A model generated the notes under the pieces. That model did not search any database. It saw nothing but the letters and a program-made list of their open reading frames with translations, and had not been told where the DNA came from. From the NCBI GenBank assembly GCA_017501225.1, contig JAFVXH010000007.1:146501-210500 (forward strand): a DNA stretch of 64,000 nucleotides, written 5' to 3'. The translations under genes were made by a program, and so were the position numbers. Positions 43,388 through 51,377 of this stretch are shown here, one piece after another (positions within the stretch are counted from its first letter, which is position 1; each line of letters starts with the position of its first letter). The stretch comes from Clostridia bacterium. Its GTDB lineage: Bacteria > Bacillota > Clostridia > Oscillospirales > CAG-272.

Positions 43388-43397
43388 GGTTAACGGT

Positions 43398-44228
43398 ATG
43401 GAAAAATCTCCGCACAAATTAGAGCTGATCCGCAGGATCGCCGAGCTCGAAGCGCAGCAGCTTTGGCATCTGGACGTAGAGGATGATCCTGAAACCTACC
43501 CACTGATGCCGGATCAGGTGGACTATCTGAATGAGAAGCTGATCAGCAAAATCAAAAATAAGATCGCCAATATCGCGGGCGCCCGCTTTTTCGATAAGAT
43601 GATCGCCAAACGCCAGCTGATCATCAAGGAGGTGCGCGGCATTGAGAATTTTACCGCCGTAAAGGGCGGAAAGATCGTCACCTGCAACCATTTCAGTGTG
43701 GGCGACAACTATGCCGTGTGGGTAGCACTCCGCGAGCATATGGGCGGAAAAATGCTCTACAAGGTGATCCGTGAGGGGAATTATACGAATCCCCCGAAGC
43801 CCTTCGGTCTGTTCATGCGTCACTGCAATACCCTTCCCTTGTCGAGTCAGACCGCGACGATGAAGAAGTTTTTGCAGGCTGTGAAAACCTTGCTTGGACG
43901 CGGAGAGACGATTTTGATCTATCCCGAGCAAAGCATGTGGTGGAATTACCGCAAGCCAAAGCCGATGCAGGACGGAGCATTCGCGTTGGCGGTACGGAAT
44001 AAGACGCCGATCGTTCCCATCTTTATCACGATGGAGGATAGCGACGTCCTTGACGGCGACGGCTTCTTCGTGCAGGAATATACGATCCACATCCTGCCCG
44101 CCATCTATCCCGATCAAACAGTTCCCGCCGCAAAAGCAAAGGCTGCAATGAAACAGGAGAACTATGAGGCTTGGGTAAAGGTCTACGAGGACTTTTACAA
44201 GACGCCCCTCGTTTACGCAGAATCATGA
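43398..44228 (+). CDS. PlsC-like 1-acyl-glycerol-3-phosphate-type acyltransferase
   Basis: A 276-residue protein. The acyltransferase signature appears as CNHFSVGDNYAVW (NHx4D type) near residue 97, followed by LLGRGETILIYPEQSMWWNY with the IYPEQ block near 180. An extra N-terminal 80 residues precede the domain, longer than the usual PlsC. Ten bp after the GT8 gene and overlapping the next gene by ATGA, so it likely acts in the same pathway, acylating a lipid or glycolipid. Confidence 0.82.
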   Translation: MEKSPHKLELIRRIAELEAQQLWHLDVEDDPETYPLMPDQVDYLNEKLISKIKNKIANIAGARFFDKMIAKRQLIIKEVRGIENFTAVKGGKIVTCNHFSVGDNYAVWVALREHMGGKMLYKVIREGNYTNPPKPFGLFMRHCNTLPLSSQTATMKKFLQAVKTLLGRGETILIYPEQSMWWNYRKPKPMQDGAFALAVRNKTPIVPIFITMEDSDVLDGDGFFVQEYTIHILPAIYPDQTVPAAKAKAAMKQENYEAWVKVYEDFYKTPLVYAES

Positions 44229-44785
44229 AATTTTATCTTGCCACCATCGGATGCGCAATGGCACTGATCTCCGCGGTCAACATCGCCTTTGGGACAGCTT
44301 CGTGGTATTACGTCATCCTCGCGGTCATCTTCTGCACCGCACTGCAATTCGCGCTGGACGGGCTGATCGCCATCATCATCAACAAGATGCCAAACAGATG
44401 GTTTTCCGTCGACAACCCGCACTACCGCGTATCCAAGTGGGAACGAAAGCTTTATAAAAAGCTGAAGGTGAAGGCATGGAAGGATCAGGTCTGGGAGCTT
44501 GGAGGACTTGGCGGCTTTAGCAAAAAGGACTTCCGTGAGCCAAACAATCCGGAATATATTGAGCGCTTCATCATCGAATGCAACAAGGGCGTTTTGACGC
44601 ACAGGCTGGCGTACCCGATCGGCTTTCTGGCAATGCTGACTCTGCCAAACGTCTGTGCTCTGACGATCGCGCTTCCCGTCGCCGTGGTCAATCTCTTTTT
44701 GAGCATCCTTCCCACGATCGTTCTGCGCTATAATACCCCGCTGCTCCAATCGGTTCTGAAGCGGCTGAGAAAAAAGGCAGAGTGA
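44225..44785 (+). CDS. CrtO-like membrane acyltransferase-family protein
   Basis: A 186-residue membrane protein with hydrophobic helices near 5-22, 28-50, 135-150 and 152-172. The middle part (SKWERKLYKKLKVKAWKDQV, LGGFSKKDF, YIERFIIECNKGVLTHRLAY) matches the family of glycosyl-4,4'-diaponeurosporenoate acyltransferase (CrtO of staphyloxanthin synthesis). No carotenoid genes are nearby, so the substrate is probably a different glycolipid. Start ATG 44225 overlaps the upstream stop. Confidence 0.72.
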   Translation: MKFYLATIGCAMALISAVNIAFGTASWYYVILAVIFCTALQFALDGLIAIIINKMPNRWFSVDNPHYRVSKWERKLYKKLKVKAWKDQVWELGGLGGFSKKDFREPNNPEYIERFIIECNKGVLTHRLAYPIGFLAMLTLPNVCALTIALPVAVVNLFLSILPTIVLRYNTPLLQSVLKRLRKKAE

Positions 44786-44875
44786 AATACGAGCATTGTG
44801 ACGGCAGCGTGACGGTCGGATCCGGCACCTCGGTCCTTCTTCACCAAACTTTCCGCTTTGTCTGCCGTTTTTATC

Positions 44876-44904
44876 TTGCATTTTCCTTTGCTTTGTGCTA
44901 CAAT
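44876..44904 (+). promoter_or_regulatory. sigma-A promoter of the M13 peptidase gene
   Basis: TTGCAT (44876-44881), 17-bp spacer, TACAAT (44899-44904) with an extended TGC. Confidence 0.7.
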
Positions 44905-44954
44905 ATAGGAAAGCAAGCATTTGCTAACGCTTACGACAAAAATAGGAGATACGT

Positions 44955-46853
44955 ATGGAAAATATCAGAATTCAAGACGATCTTTACACCTACGTCAACC
45001 AAGAAACGCTGGACAAGCTGGTCATTCCGGATGACAAGCCCTATGCAGGCGGCTTTGCCGAGCTTGCGGACGGCGTGGAAAAGATCATGATGGACGAGTT
45101 CGCGTCCATGACCGAAAGCAAAAACTACCCCAACGAGCATCTGGCACGCGCTTGCGAGCTCTACGCCATCGCAAAGGATGCCGACAAAAAGGCAGCAGAC
45201 GGTATCACGCCCGCGCTGAAGGCGCTCGCGATCCTTGACGAGGTCAAGACCGCCGCAGATTTCAGCCGCCTTTACAAGAAGCTTTCTCTGCAAAGCATTC
45301 CCACCCCCATCAACATCGGCGTGGATACCGACATGAAGAATACCAAGCAGCGTCTGGTCTACATCCAGGGCGCCGGCGTGATTCTTCCCGACGCTTCCTA
45401 CTACAAGCCCGAGATGGCAGAGCAGAAGGAGCAGATCCTGGGCATCTGGACGGGCGTCGCAAAGGCAGTCATGGCAAAGACCGATCTTGCTCCCGCGCTT
45501 CAGGAGCAGTACGTAAACGACGCGCTCGCATACGACGAAATCATCGGTGGCCTTGCAAAGACCAGCGAGGAATGGGCAAAGTACGTCGAGATGTACAATC
45601 CCATGGATGCCGATCAGGTATCCGCGATGCTCACGACCATCGATTTCGGCGCGATCCTGACCGATCTGTTCGGTCATATTCCTTCGACGGTCGTCGTGAC
45701 CGAGCCCAGATATTTCGAGGGCTTTGAGAAGGTATTCAATGCAGAAAACATCGAGCTTTACAAGCACTGGGCATACGTGACCGGCCTTTTGAAGGCGTGC
45801 TCCTTCCTGTCCGAGGAGCTGCGTGAGCTTGGTGGCGCATACGGCCGTGCCATCATGGGTGTTGCCAAGATGCAGTCCATCGAGAAATTCGCATACAATC
45901 TGGCATCCAACACCTACTCCGATCCCGTGGGAATCTACTACGGTGAAAAGTACTTCGGCGAGGAAGCGAAAAAGGATATTACCGAGATCGTCCGTCAGAT
46001 CATCGACACCTATAAGAAGCGCATCAAGACCAACGAAATTCTTGGCGACGCAACCAAGGAAAAGGCGATCCTGAAGCTCTCGAAGATGGGCGTGAAAATG
46101 GGATATCCCGACAAGGCAAGAGCCATTTACGATCATCTCGTGTTCAATCCCGAGGATTCCCTCTTTGATATCATGCTCTCCCTGAAGGCAATTCGCGAGC
46201 TGGATGCCCTGAGCAAGCTGGATCAGCCCACCGAGCCCGAAAACTGGGCAATGCCGGGGCATATGGTCAACGCCTGCTACGATCCCTTCGTCAACGACAT
46301 CACCTTCCCTGCCGCAATTCTGCAGGCTCCGTTCTACTCGCTCAAGCAGACGAGAAGCGAAAACCTCGGCGGTATCGGCGGTGTCATCGGACACGAGATC
46401 TCCCACGCGTTTGACAGCAACGGCGCAAAGTGCGACGAGAACGGAAACATCAATGACTGGTGGACGAAGGAGGACTTTGAGCGCTTTGAGGCGAAGGTCC
46501 AGCAGATGATCGAGCAGTTCGACGGCATCGAGCTCCCCTGGGGCAAGGTCAACGGCTCCTTTATCGTCAGTGAGAACATGGCGGACAACGGCGGTATGTC
46601 GGTCACGCTTGACATCATGTCAAAAACGGAAGGCGCTTCCTACGAGGAGTATTTCTGCAACTGGGCAAGAGTCTGGTGCGAAAAGGCAAGACCGGAGTTT
46701 TTGAAGATGATCCTCTCGGTCGACGTCCACGGTCCCAGCATCCTGCGTGCCAATATGCCCCCCAGAAACTTTGCGGAGTGGTATACAACCTTTGGCGTCA
46801 AGGACACCGATCAGATGTACCTCCCGGAGGATAAGCGCATTGTGATCTGGTAA
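44955..46853 (+). CDS. pepO: M13-family (neprilysin/PepO) metallopeptidase
   Basis: A 632-residue zinc endopeptidase. Zinc motif GHEISHAFDSNGA near residue 480, third ligand in SENMADNGG near 540, and the NAYY-like substrate strand NACYDPFVND near 440. It has neither a signal peptide nor a membrane anchor, so it is cytoplasmic like lactococcal PepO, degrading oligopeptides. TAGGAG is six bases from ATG 44955. Single gene with its own promoter and terminator. Confidence 0.93.
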   Translation: MENIRIQDDLYTYVNQETLDKLVIPDDKPYAGGFAELADGVEKIMMDEFASMTESKNYPNEHLARACELYAIAKDADKKAADGITPALKALAILDEVKTAADFSRLYKKLSLQSIPTPINIGVDTDMKNTKQRLVYIQGAGVILPDASYYKPEMAEQKEQILGIWTGVAKAVMAKTDLAPALQEQYVNDALAYDEIIGGLAKTSEEWAKYVEMYNPMDADQVSAMLTTIDFGAILTDLFGHIPSTVVVTEPRYFEGFEKVFNAENIELYKHWAYVTGLLKACSFLSEELRELGGAYGRAIMGVAKMQSIEKFAYNLASNTYSDPVGIYYGEKYFGEEAKKDITEIVRQIIDTYKKRIKTNEILGDATKEKAILKLSKMGVKMGYPDKARAIYDHLVFNPEDSLFDIMLSLKAIRELDALSKLDQPTEPENWAMPGHMVNACYDPFVNDITFPAAILQAPFYSLKQTRSENLGGIGGVIGHEISHAFDSNGAKCDENGNINDWWTKEDFERFEAKVQQMIEQFDGIELPWGKVNGSFIVSENMADNGGMSVTLDIMSKTEGASYEEYFCNWARVWCEKARPEFLKMILSVDVHGPSILRANMPPRNFAEWYTTFGVKDTDQMYLPEDKRIVIW

Positions 46854-46865
46854 GTTACAAAAAGC

Positions 46866-46896
46866 AAAAGGGACGAGAGCCTGCTCGTCCCTTTTT
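46866..46896. terminator. bidirectional rho-independent terminator
   Basis: AAAAGGGACGAG/CTCGTCCCTTTTT with a six-base loop between pepO and the converging phosphopantetheinyl transferase gene. Confidence 0.9.
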
Positions 46897-47575
46897 ATTC
46901 GCAAAATTCTGCAAACGAAATATCCTGATAGGAAATTTCCGCACGCCGCGCGTCCGCATTCCACAAAATTTTCGCGATTTGCGTCGGCGTTCCTGCATCC
47001 TCGGAAAGACAGAGGGAAAGGATCGCGTCCTCAACCCGACAGGTCAAAAAACGGAGAGCGCCCTGCTCCGCGATGGAGAAGGTGTCCGCATCCCGTAGCT
47101 GCGAAAGTCCGGATCCCGTGTGCTTGACGTACGCCTCCTTGCGTGTCCAGAGTGTCAGGAAATGCTGCGGCGTGGGGGAGGCTTCAAAGCAGGCGTACTC
47201 GCGAGGGGAAAACCAGCGCAGGGCAAGCCTTCCGTAATCCTTGTCCCGATCGCGCACAAGGGATTCGGCATCAATGCCGATGCGTCCTGTGGCAGATTTT
47301 TCATACGCGCAGAATAAAAGCCCTTGCGTGTGGGTAAGATTAAATTCTGCATCCGAATTCCAAAAGAAGGGACGGCCGAGAGCGTCGTATTGCAAATTCC
47401 CCTGCCCACCTGCCAGATGCAAGAGCCAGAGCGCGCCAAGGCTTTGACGCTTGGTGTCGTCCCGTACGTCCTCTCCGTGGCGCTGCGCCCATGATGCAAG
47501 CCAATCGGGCGGCAAGAGGCGGCAAAGCTCCAAGGTAGACGGCAAATGCTCGGTACGCGCAAAGAAAATGACCAT
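46895..47575 (-). CDS. 4'-phosphopantetheinyl transferase, Sfp type
   Basis: A 226-residue Sfp/AcpT-like enzyme. RIGIDAESLVRDRDKDYGRL near residue 98 supplies the magnesium-binding Asp and Glu; WTRKEAYVKHTGSGL near residue 143 holds the WxxKEA signature. It attaches phosphopantetheine from CoA to carrier proteins. Sfp length suggests activity on secondary-metabolite carriers as well as ACP, but no synthase gene is in the window. ATG 47575 follows GGAGAGGAG. Confidence 0.88.
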   Translation of the reverse strand: MVIFFARTEHLPSTLELCRLLPPDWLASWAQRHGEDVRDDTKRQSLGALWLLHLAGGQGNLQYDALGRPFFWNSDAEFNLTHTQGLLFCAYEKSATGRIGIDAESLVRDRDKDYGRLALRWFSPREYACFEASPTPQHFLTLWTRKEAYVKHTGSGLSQLRDADTFSIAEQGALRFLTCRVEDAILSLCLSEDAGTPTQIAKILWNADARRAEISYQDISFAEFCE

Positions 47576-47607
47576 GCTCCTCTCCCCCTTCCCGTGAATT
47601 TGAATTT

Positions 47608-47636
47608 ATTCTATCATAATTTTATACGTTTGACAA
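47608..47636 (-). promoter_or_regulatory. probable promoter of the phosphopantetheinyl transferase gene
   Basis: TTGTCA (47631-47636), 17-bp spacer, TAGAAT (47608-47613). Confidence 0.55.
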
Positions 47637-47706
47637 GTAAGTGGCGGAAAATATTTTCAAAAACGCCAAAAACTGAAAAAAGGAATTGAAAAATGAGGCA
47701 AACGCC

Positions 47707-47735
47707 TTGACAAAACAGGCAGATTATGCTAAAAT
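47707..47735 (+). promoter_or_regulatory. sigma-A promoter of tRNA-Gln
   Basis: TTGACA (47707-47712), 17-bp spacer, TAAAAT (47730-47735) with an extended TGC. Confidence 0.82.
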
Positions 47736-47760
47736 AGGAGCGTTGAACAAAAAAGAATAT

Positions 47761-47835
47761 TGGGGTATAGCCAAGCGGTAAGGCACCAGACTTTGACTCT
47801 GGCATTCGTAGGTCCGAATCCTGCTACCCCAGCCA
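47761..47835 (+). tRNA. tRNA-Gln (anticodon TTG)
   Basis: A 75-nt cloverleaf including encoded CCA. Acceptor TGGGGTA/TACCCCA (U1:A72, typical of Gln), D-arm GCC...GGC, anticodon stem CCAGA/TCTGG with loop CTTTGAC (anticodon TTG), T-arm around GGTCCGAATCC. Confidence 0.95.
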
Positions 47836-47872
47836 AACAAAGGGCACGCCACAAGGCGTGCCCTTTGTTTGG
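47833..47872 (+). terminator. terminator of tRNA-Gln, extended into a 29-bp inverted repeat
   Basis: Stem CCAAACAAAGGGCACGCC/GGCGTGCCCTTTGTTTGG with an ACAA loop. Pairing continues outward: 47822-47850 and 47855-47883 are a perfect 29-bp inverted repeat that includes 13 bases of the tRNA 3' strand. The same 38-base palindrome core recurs at 51331-51368. Confidence 0.85.
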
Positions 47873-47914
47873 CTGGGGTAGCATCCGGATTCGTCCTATT
47901 CTGCGCCGCAGGCG
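47858..47914 (+). repeat. 57-bp direct repeat, copy 1, behind tRNA-Gln
   Basis: Holds the descending terminator arm and an inverted copy of the tRNA-Gln 3' end (GGCTGGGGTAGCA), then GGATTCGTCCTATTCTGCGCC. It is one base different from copy 2, 166 bp downstream. Between the copies are several hairpins (ATTCTGCGCC..GGCGCAGAAT; CAAATCCGC..GCGGATTTG; GCTCGC pairs) but no open reading frame. Confidence 0.85.
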
Positions 47915-48023
47915 CAGAATGTAGGTCCGCATTTTGCGAGCAAACCGACGGGAGCTCGCTCACAGTCGGTGCGAGCAAAAATCTTCAAATCCGCGGTGCG
48001 GATTTGAATACCCTGCTCCTCGG

Positions 48024-48080
48024 GTGCCCTTTGTTTGGCTGGGGTAGCATCCGGATTCGTCCTATTCTGCGCCGTAGGCG
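48024..48080 (+). repeat. 57-bp direct repeat, copy 2, behind tRNA-Gln
   Basis: Near-identical to 47858-47914 (one C/T change at the end). It is followed by GAATACCCTGCTAC, resembling the tRNA-Gln T-arm/acceptor. The rest of the gap to 48236 shows nothing recognisable. Confidence 0.85.
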
Positions 48081-48236
48081 AATACCCTGCTACTTGCGAG
48101 CAATTGCCCACAACACAAAACCCGTGAAGAGATTCGAACGACCACATCGGTTAAAACGACATTACGTTGACCTCATCATGAACGGTGGTTCCGAAAATAT
48201 ATCTACGGCAATCATTTTCATATGTCCGACCTCTGC

Positions 48237-48267
48237 TGAACCATTGGTTCAAAAATTTCTGAACCAA
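48237..48267 (+). promoter_or_regulatory. candidate operator of the TPR regulator
   Basis: Palindrome TGAACCATTGGTTCA (48237-48251) followed nine bases later by another half-site TGAACCAA (48260-48267), about 40-70 bp upstream of the -10 box. Confidence 0.45.
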
Positions 48268-48305
48268 TTATACCTGCGATACCTTCCTTGTTGGCAAATT
48301 CGTGG

Positions 48306-48311
48306 TATAAT
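48306..48311 (+). promoter_or_regulatory. extended -10 promoter of the TPR regulator-ABC operon
   Basis: TATAAT preceded by TGG; the -35 region is weak. About 30 bp before the start codon. Confidence 0.55.
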
Positions 48312-48344
48312 ATAGATGCAAAGGAAAAATGGAGGTACAAGAAA

Positions 48345-49457
48345 ATGAATTTATCACTTCCTTCAAATATAAGCAAATTACGAAAAGAACATTCTATGAC
48401 GCAGGAGCAATTAGCGGAAGCCCTGGGCGTTACCTTTGCTTCTGTTTCAAAATGGGAGCGTGGCGTAGCGACACCGGAACTGACCCTAATGGCAGAAATG
48501 GCGGATTTATTCGGAGTCTCGCTTGATGCTCTCGTTGGTTTTGAGGCGCTAAATGGTGGCGCTGAGGCGCTTGAAAAAAGGATACACAACTTACAGCGGC
48601 AGAAAAAATATGAGGAAGCTGTCATCGAAGCGGAGAAGGCATTGCTGCGCTATCCCAATGATTTCAAAATTGTATACCGGTCGGGAGAGCTCTATACCGT
48701 CGCAGGTATAGAGTTAAGTAACGGGAAATATTTATATCGTTGCATTGAACTTTTGGAACGCTCTATTTTGCTTTTATCACAGAATACCGATCCCAAAGTT
48801 GGTGAAGTATCCATTCAAAATGATATCGCTCAATGTTATATCGCTCTCGGCAAAACACAAAAAGCAATTGAAATTCTCAAGAAATATAACGTCAGCGGCG
48901 TACACAACGCTTTGATTGCTACTGCATTAACGAACAATGATATTACGGAATTTGAATTGGAAGATGCCGTACCGTTTATGGTAGACGCTTTTGTATCTAT
49001 CCTAACAGATTCTCTCCGTACCATGACGGCGTACGCAAATTATTTCTACAAAAAAGAGGATTACTTTTCCGCCCGTGAAGCACTTCTTTGGCTGATAGAT
49101 CTACTTGAACGTATAAAAATTGATGAAGGCTCATCTTGCTTCGTCGATAAGGTAATTGCCCTTTGCTATTCCGACTGTGCAAATTTCTCCCTGCTTCTCA
49201 GTGAGACGGACAAGGTGGAAGCGTATATGAGACGCGCATATAAAGCGGCAAAGCTTTTTGATTCAGCTCCAACTATCAAAATGGAAAATATTAAGTTCTG
49301 CATTGGCGACATACAGAATGCCACCACATACGATGAAATCGGTGAATCTGCAATTGTGGCAGTAGCCAAAGTGATCACACAGGAAAATCGAAATGAACAA
49401 CTATTGAGTATTTGGAAAAGGCTCACCCAAGAGGAATCCTACGGAGGTGCGAAATGA
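48345..49457 (+). CDS. XRE-type regulator with C-terminal TPR-like helical repeats
   Basis: A 370-residue protein. N-terminal HTH (residues 1-65; NISKLRKEHSMTQEQLAEAL, FASVSKWERGVATPEL) and about 300 residues of helix-pair repeats (QRQKKYEEAVIEAEKALLRY, IALGKTQKAIEILKKYNVSG). This build resembles peptide-sensing RRNPP-type regulators, but no peptide gene was found, so that is inference. ATG 48345 has GGAGG nine bases upstream. More AT-rich than its surroundings. It overlaps the ABC exporter gene by ATGA, so the two form one unit. Confidence 0.78.
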   Translation: MNLSLPSNISKLRKEHSMTQEQLAEALGVTFASVSKWERGVATPELTLMAEMADLFGVSLDALVGFEALNGGAEALEKRIHNLQRQKKYEEAVIEAEKALLRYPNDFKIVYRSGELYTVAGIELSNGKYLYRCIELLERSILLLSQNTDPKVGEVSIQNDIAQCYIALGKTQKAIEILKKYNVSGVHNALIATALTNNDITEFELEDAVPFMVDAFVSILTDSLRTMTAYANYFYKKEDYFSAREALLWLIDLLERIKIDEGSSCFVDKVIALCYSDCANFSLLLSETDKVEAYMRRAYKAAKLFDSAPTIKMENIKFCIGDIQNATTYDEIGESAIVAVAKVITQENRNEQLLSIWKRLTQEESYGGAK

Positions 49458-51175
49458 AACATAAAAAGTTGGATATTCGTCCATATACAAAACAATTTTA
49501 CAAAGGCAATATCATATATTTTATTTTCGCATTGTGTGAAATCCTACTTGTGTCAATCGGTTCGTTACTCGTTTCTTGGTTGATGCAACAGTTGATTGAT
49601 CTGATCGGTGGCTATGACACCGGATTTACATTGCTTCAACTTACCATGATCACCTTGATGCTGATCGGAGGAATTGCGGTTTCCGGTATAATCTCTTACC
49701 ACTCTAAGCCGAAATTTATTACACGGGGAATTTCTCAATATAAGGAATACGTCTTTGGTGAACTCACAAAGAAAAACATATCCGCCTTTTCCGGTGAAAA
49801 TTCATCAACCTACGTATCTGCGCTTACCAACGATATCCAGGCAATTGAGCAGGGATATTTGTGGAATACATTCTCCATGCTCGAGAGCTTGCTTCCCTTC
49901 ATCGGCGCAATGATTTTGATGATATGGTACAGCCCTCTGCTTACGTTGATAGCAATAGGTCTTTCCCTGCTTCCTTTGATCGCATCTATTCTGACGGGCA
50001 ACAAGCTTGCGGAAGAAGAAAAGAAAGTATCGGACAGAAATGAAGCATACACTTCTACATTAAGAGATAGCTTGGGGGGCTTCTCCGTTATCAAGTCCTT
50101 TCAGGCCGAAGCCCAGATAATTCGCATTTTCAAAGAAAATTTGCGGGAACTTGCAAAGGCGCAAGGCGGAAAACATAAAATGAACATTCTTGTTCAGATG
50201 TTCGGCGGTATCGCGGGCGTAACGGCGCAGCTTGGCGTATTTATCTTTGGCGCGTATCTTGCAATGTCAGGGAAAGGCATTACCGCGGGTACTACGTTGA
50301 TATTTGTCCAGTTGATGAACTACGTTCTCAGCCCAATCGGTACAATCCCTGCTTGCATCGCAGAAAGAAAAGCGGCGAAGGCTTTGGTTGAGAAAATCGC
50401 AAATGCCTTAAATTCCAATGTCAGAGAAGAAAGCGAAACCGAATATAAGGAGCTTAAGCATAGTATAACAGTAAAGAATCTTTCTTTCGGTTATGAACCC
50501 GAAAAGCAAGTCCTTAAAAATGTCAACTGCAGGTTTGACCTTGGTAAAAAGTACGCTATCGTAGGCGCATCGGGTAGCGGAAAATCAACTTTGCTGAATC
50601 TGCTCATGGCATCATATCAGGATTATGACGGAACGATACGTTATGATGATACCGAGCTGAGAGATATCAGCAGCAGTAATCTTTATGAAATTGAAAGTAT
50701 TATCCAGCAGAATGTGTTCGTGTTCAATGCCACGATCAAGGATAACATCACAATGTTCCGTGATTTCTCTGAGGAACAAATTGACGAGGCAATCCGCCTT
50801 TCCGGTCTATCTGCATTGATGGAAGAAAAGGGGGCAGATTACCTATGCGGTGAAAACGGAAGCGGATTATCCGGTGGCGAGAAGCAACGTATTTCCATTG
50901 CTCGGAGTTTGCTCAAAAAAACGCAGGTGCTTCTCGTTGATGAAGCCACCGCGGCTCTGGATGCCGAAACCGCATATCAAGTTTCAAGCGCTATTCTTGG
51001 CCTTGAAAACGTTACAAGTATCGTTGTTACCCACGCGCTTGATGAAAGTCTGCTGAAACAATATGATAGCATCCTCACCCTGAAAAATGGTTCTATCGTT
51101 GAAACCGGCACATTCGGTGAATTGTTAGCTCAAAAGGGGTATTTCTATTCGTTGTTTACCATAGCTCAATCATGA
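49454..51175 (+). CDS. ABC exporter, fused membrane and ATPase domains
   Basis: A 573-residue half-transporter. Six membrane helices in residues about 15-320, then the nucleotide-binding domain with Walker A GASGSGKST near 375, Q-loop QQNVFVF, signature LSGGEKQRIS near 480, Walker B VLLVDEATAALD and the switch His in VVTHAL. It works as a homodimer to export peptides, lipids or drugs; the cargo is unknown. No N-terminal peptidase domain. AT-rich like its regulator. ATG 49454 has GGAGG before it. Confidence 0.88.
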   Translation: MKHKKLDIRPYTKQFYKGNIIYFIFALCEILLVSIGSLLVSWLMQQLIDLIGGYDTGFTLLQLTMITLMLIGGIAVSGIISYHSKPKFITRGISQYKEYVFGELTKKNISAFSGENSSTYVSALTNDIQAIEQGYLWNTFSMLESLLPFIGAMILMIWYSPLLTLIAIGLSLLPLIASILTGNKLAEEEKKVSDRNEAYTSTLRDSLGGFSVIKSFQAEAQIIRIFKENLRELAKAQGGKHKMNILVQMFGGIAGVTAQLGVFIFGAYLAMSGKGITAGTTLIFVQLMNYVLSPIGTIPACIAERKAAKALVEKIANALNSNVREESETEYKELKHSITVKNLSFGYEPEKQVLKNVNCRFDLGKKYAIVGASGSGKSTLLNLLMASYQDYDGTIRYDDTELRDISSSNLYEIESIIQQNVFVFNATIKDNITMFRDFSEEQIDEAIRLSGLSALMEEKGADYLCGENGSGLSGGEKQRISIARSLLKKTQVLLVDEATAALDAETAYQVSSAILGLENVTSIVVTHALDESLLKQYDSILTLKNGSIVETGTFGELLAQKGYFYSLFTIAQS

Positions 51176-51330
51176 TACGTGGTTTCGCTACAAGCATGGC
51201 GTTGCACTCCGGAAGACAGCGGTCAAGTGCAACCCCCATCATCGCCAAGGGGGACATTGTACCCTCTGCAAAATCAGTGTGTATCTAAATCAGCCACACA
51301 CGGTTTTGCATCTAAATCGGACACACATCG

Positions 51331-51368
51331 CAAACAAAGGGCACGCCACAAGGCGTGCCCTTTGTTTG
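51331..51368 (-). terminator. terminator after the anti-sigma gene, copy of the tRNA-Gln palindrome
   Basis: A 17-bp perfect stem CAAACAAAGGGCACGCC/GGCGTGCCCTTTGTTTG with an ACAA loop, base-for-base the same as at 47834-47871. The remaining gap (51176-51330) holds two degenerate copies of TATCTAAATCAGCCACACA. Confidence 0.75.
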
Positions 51369-51377
51369 CTGATGCAC

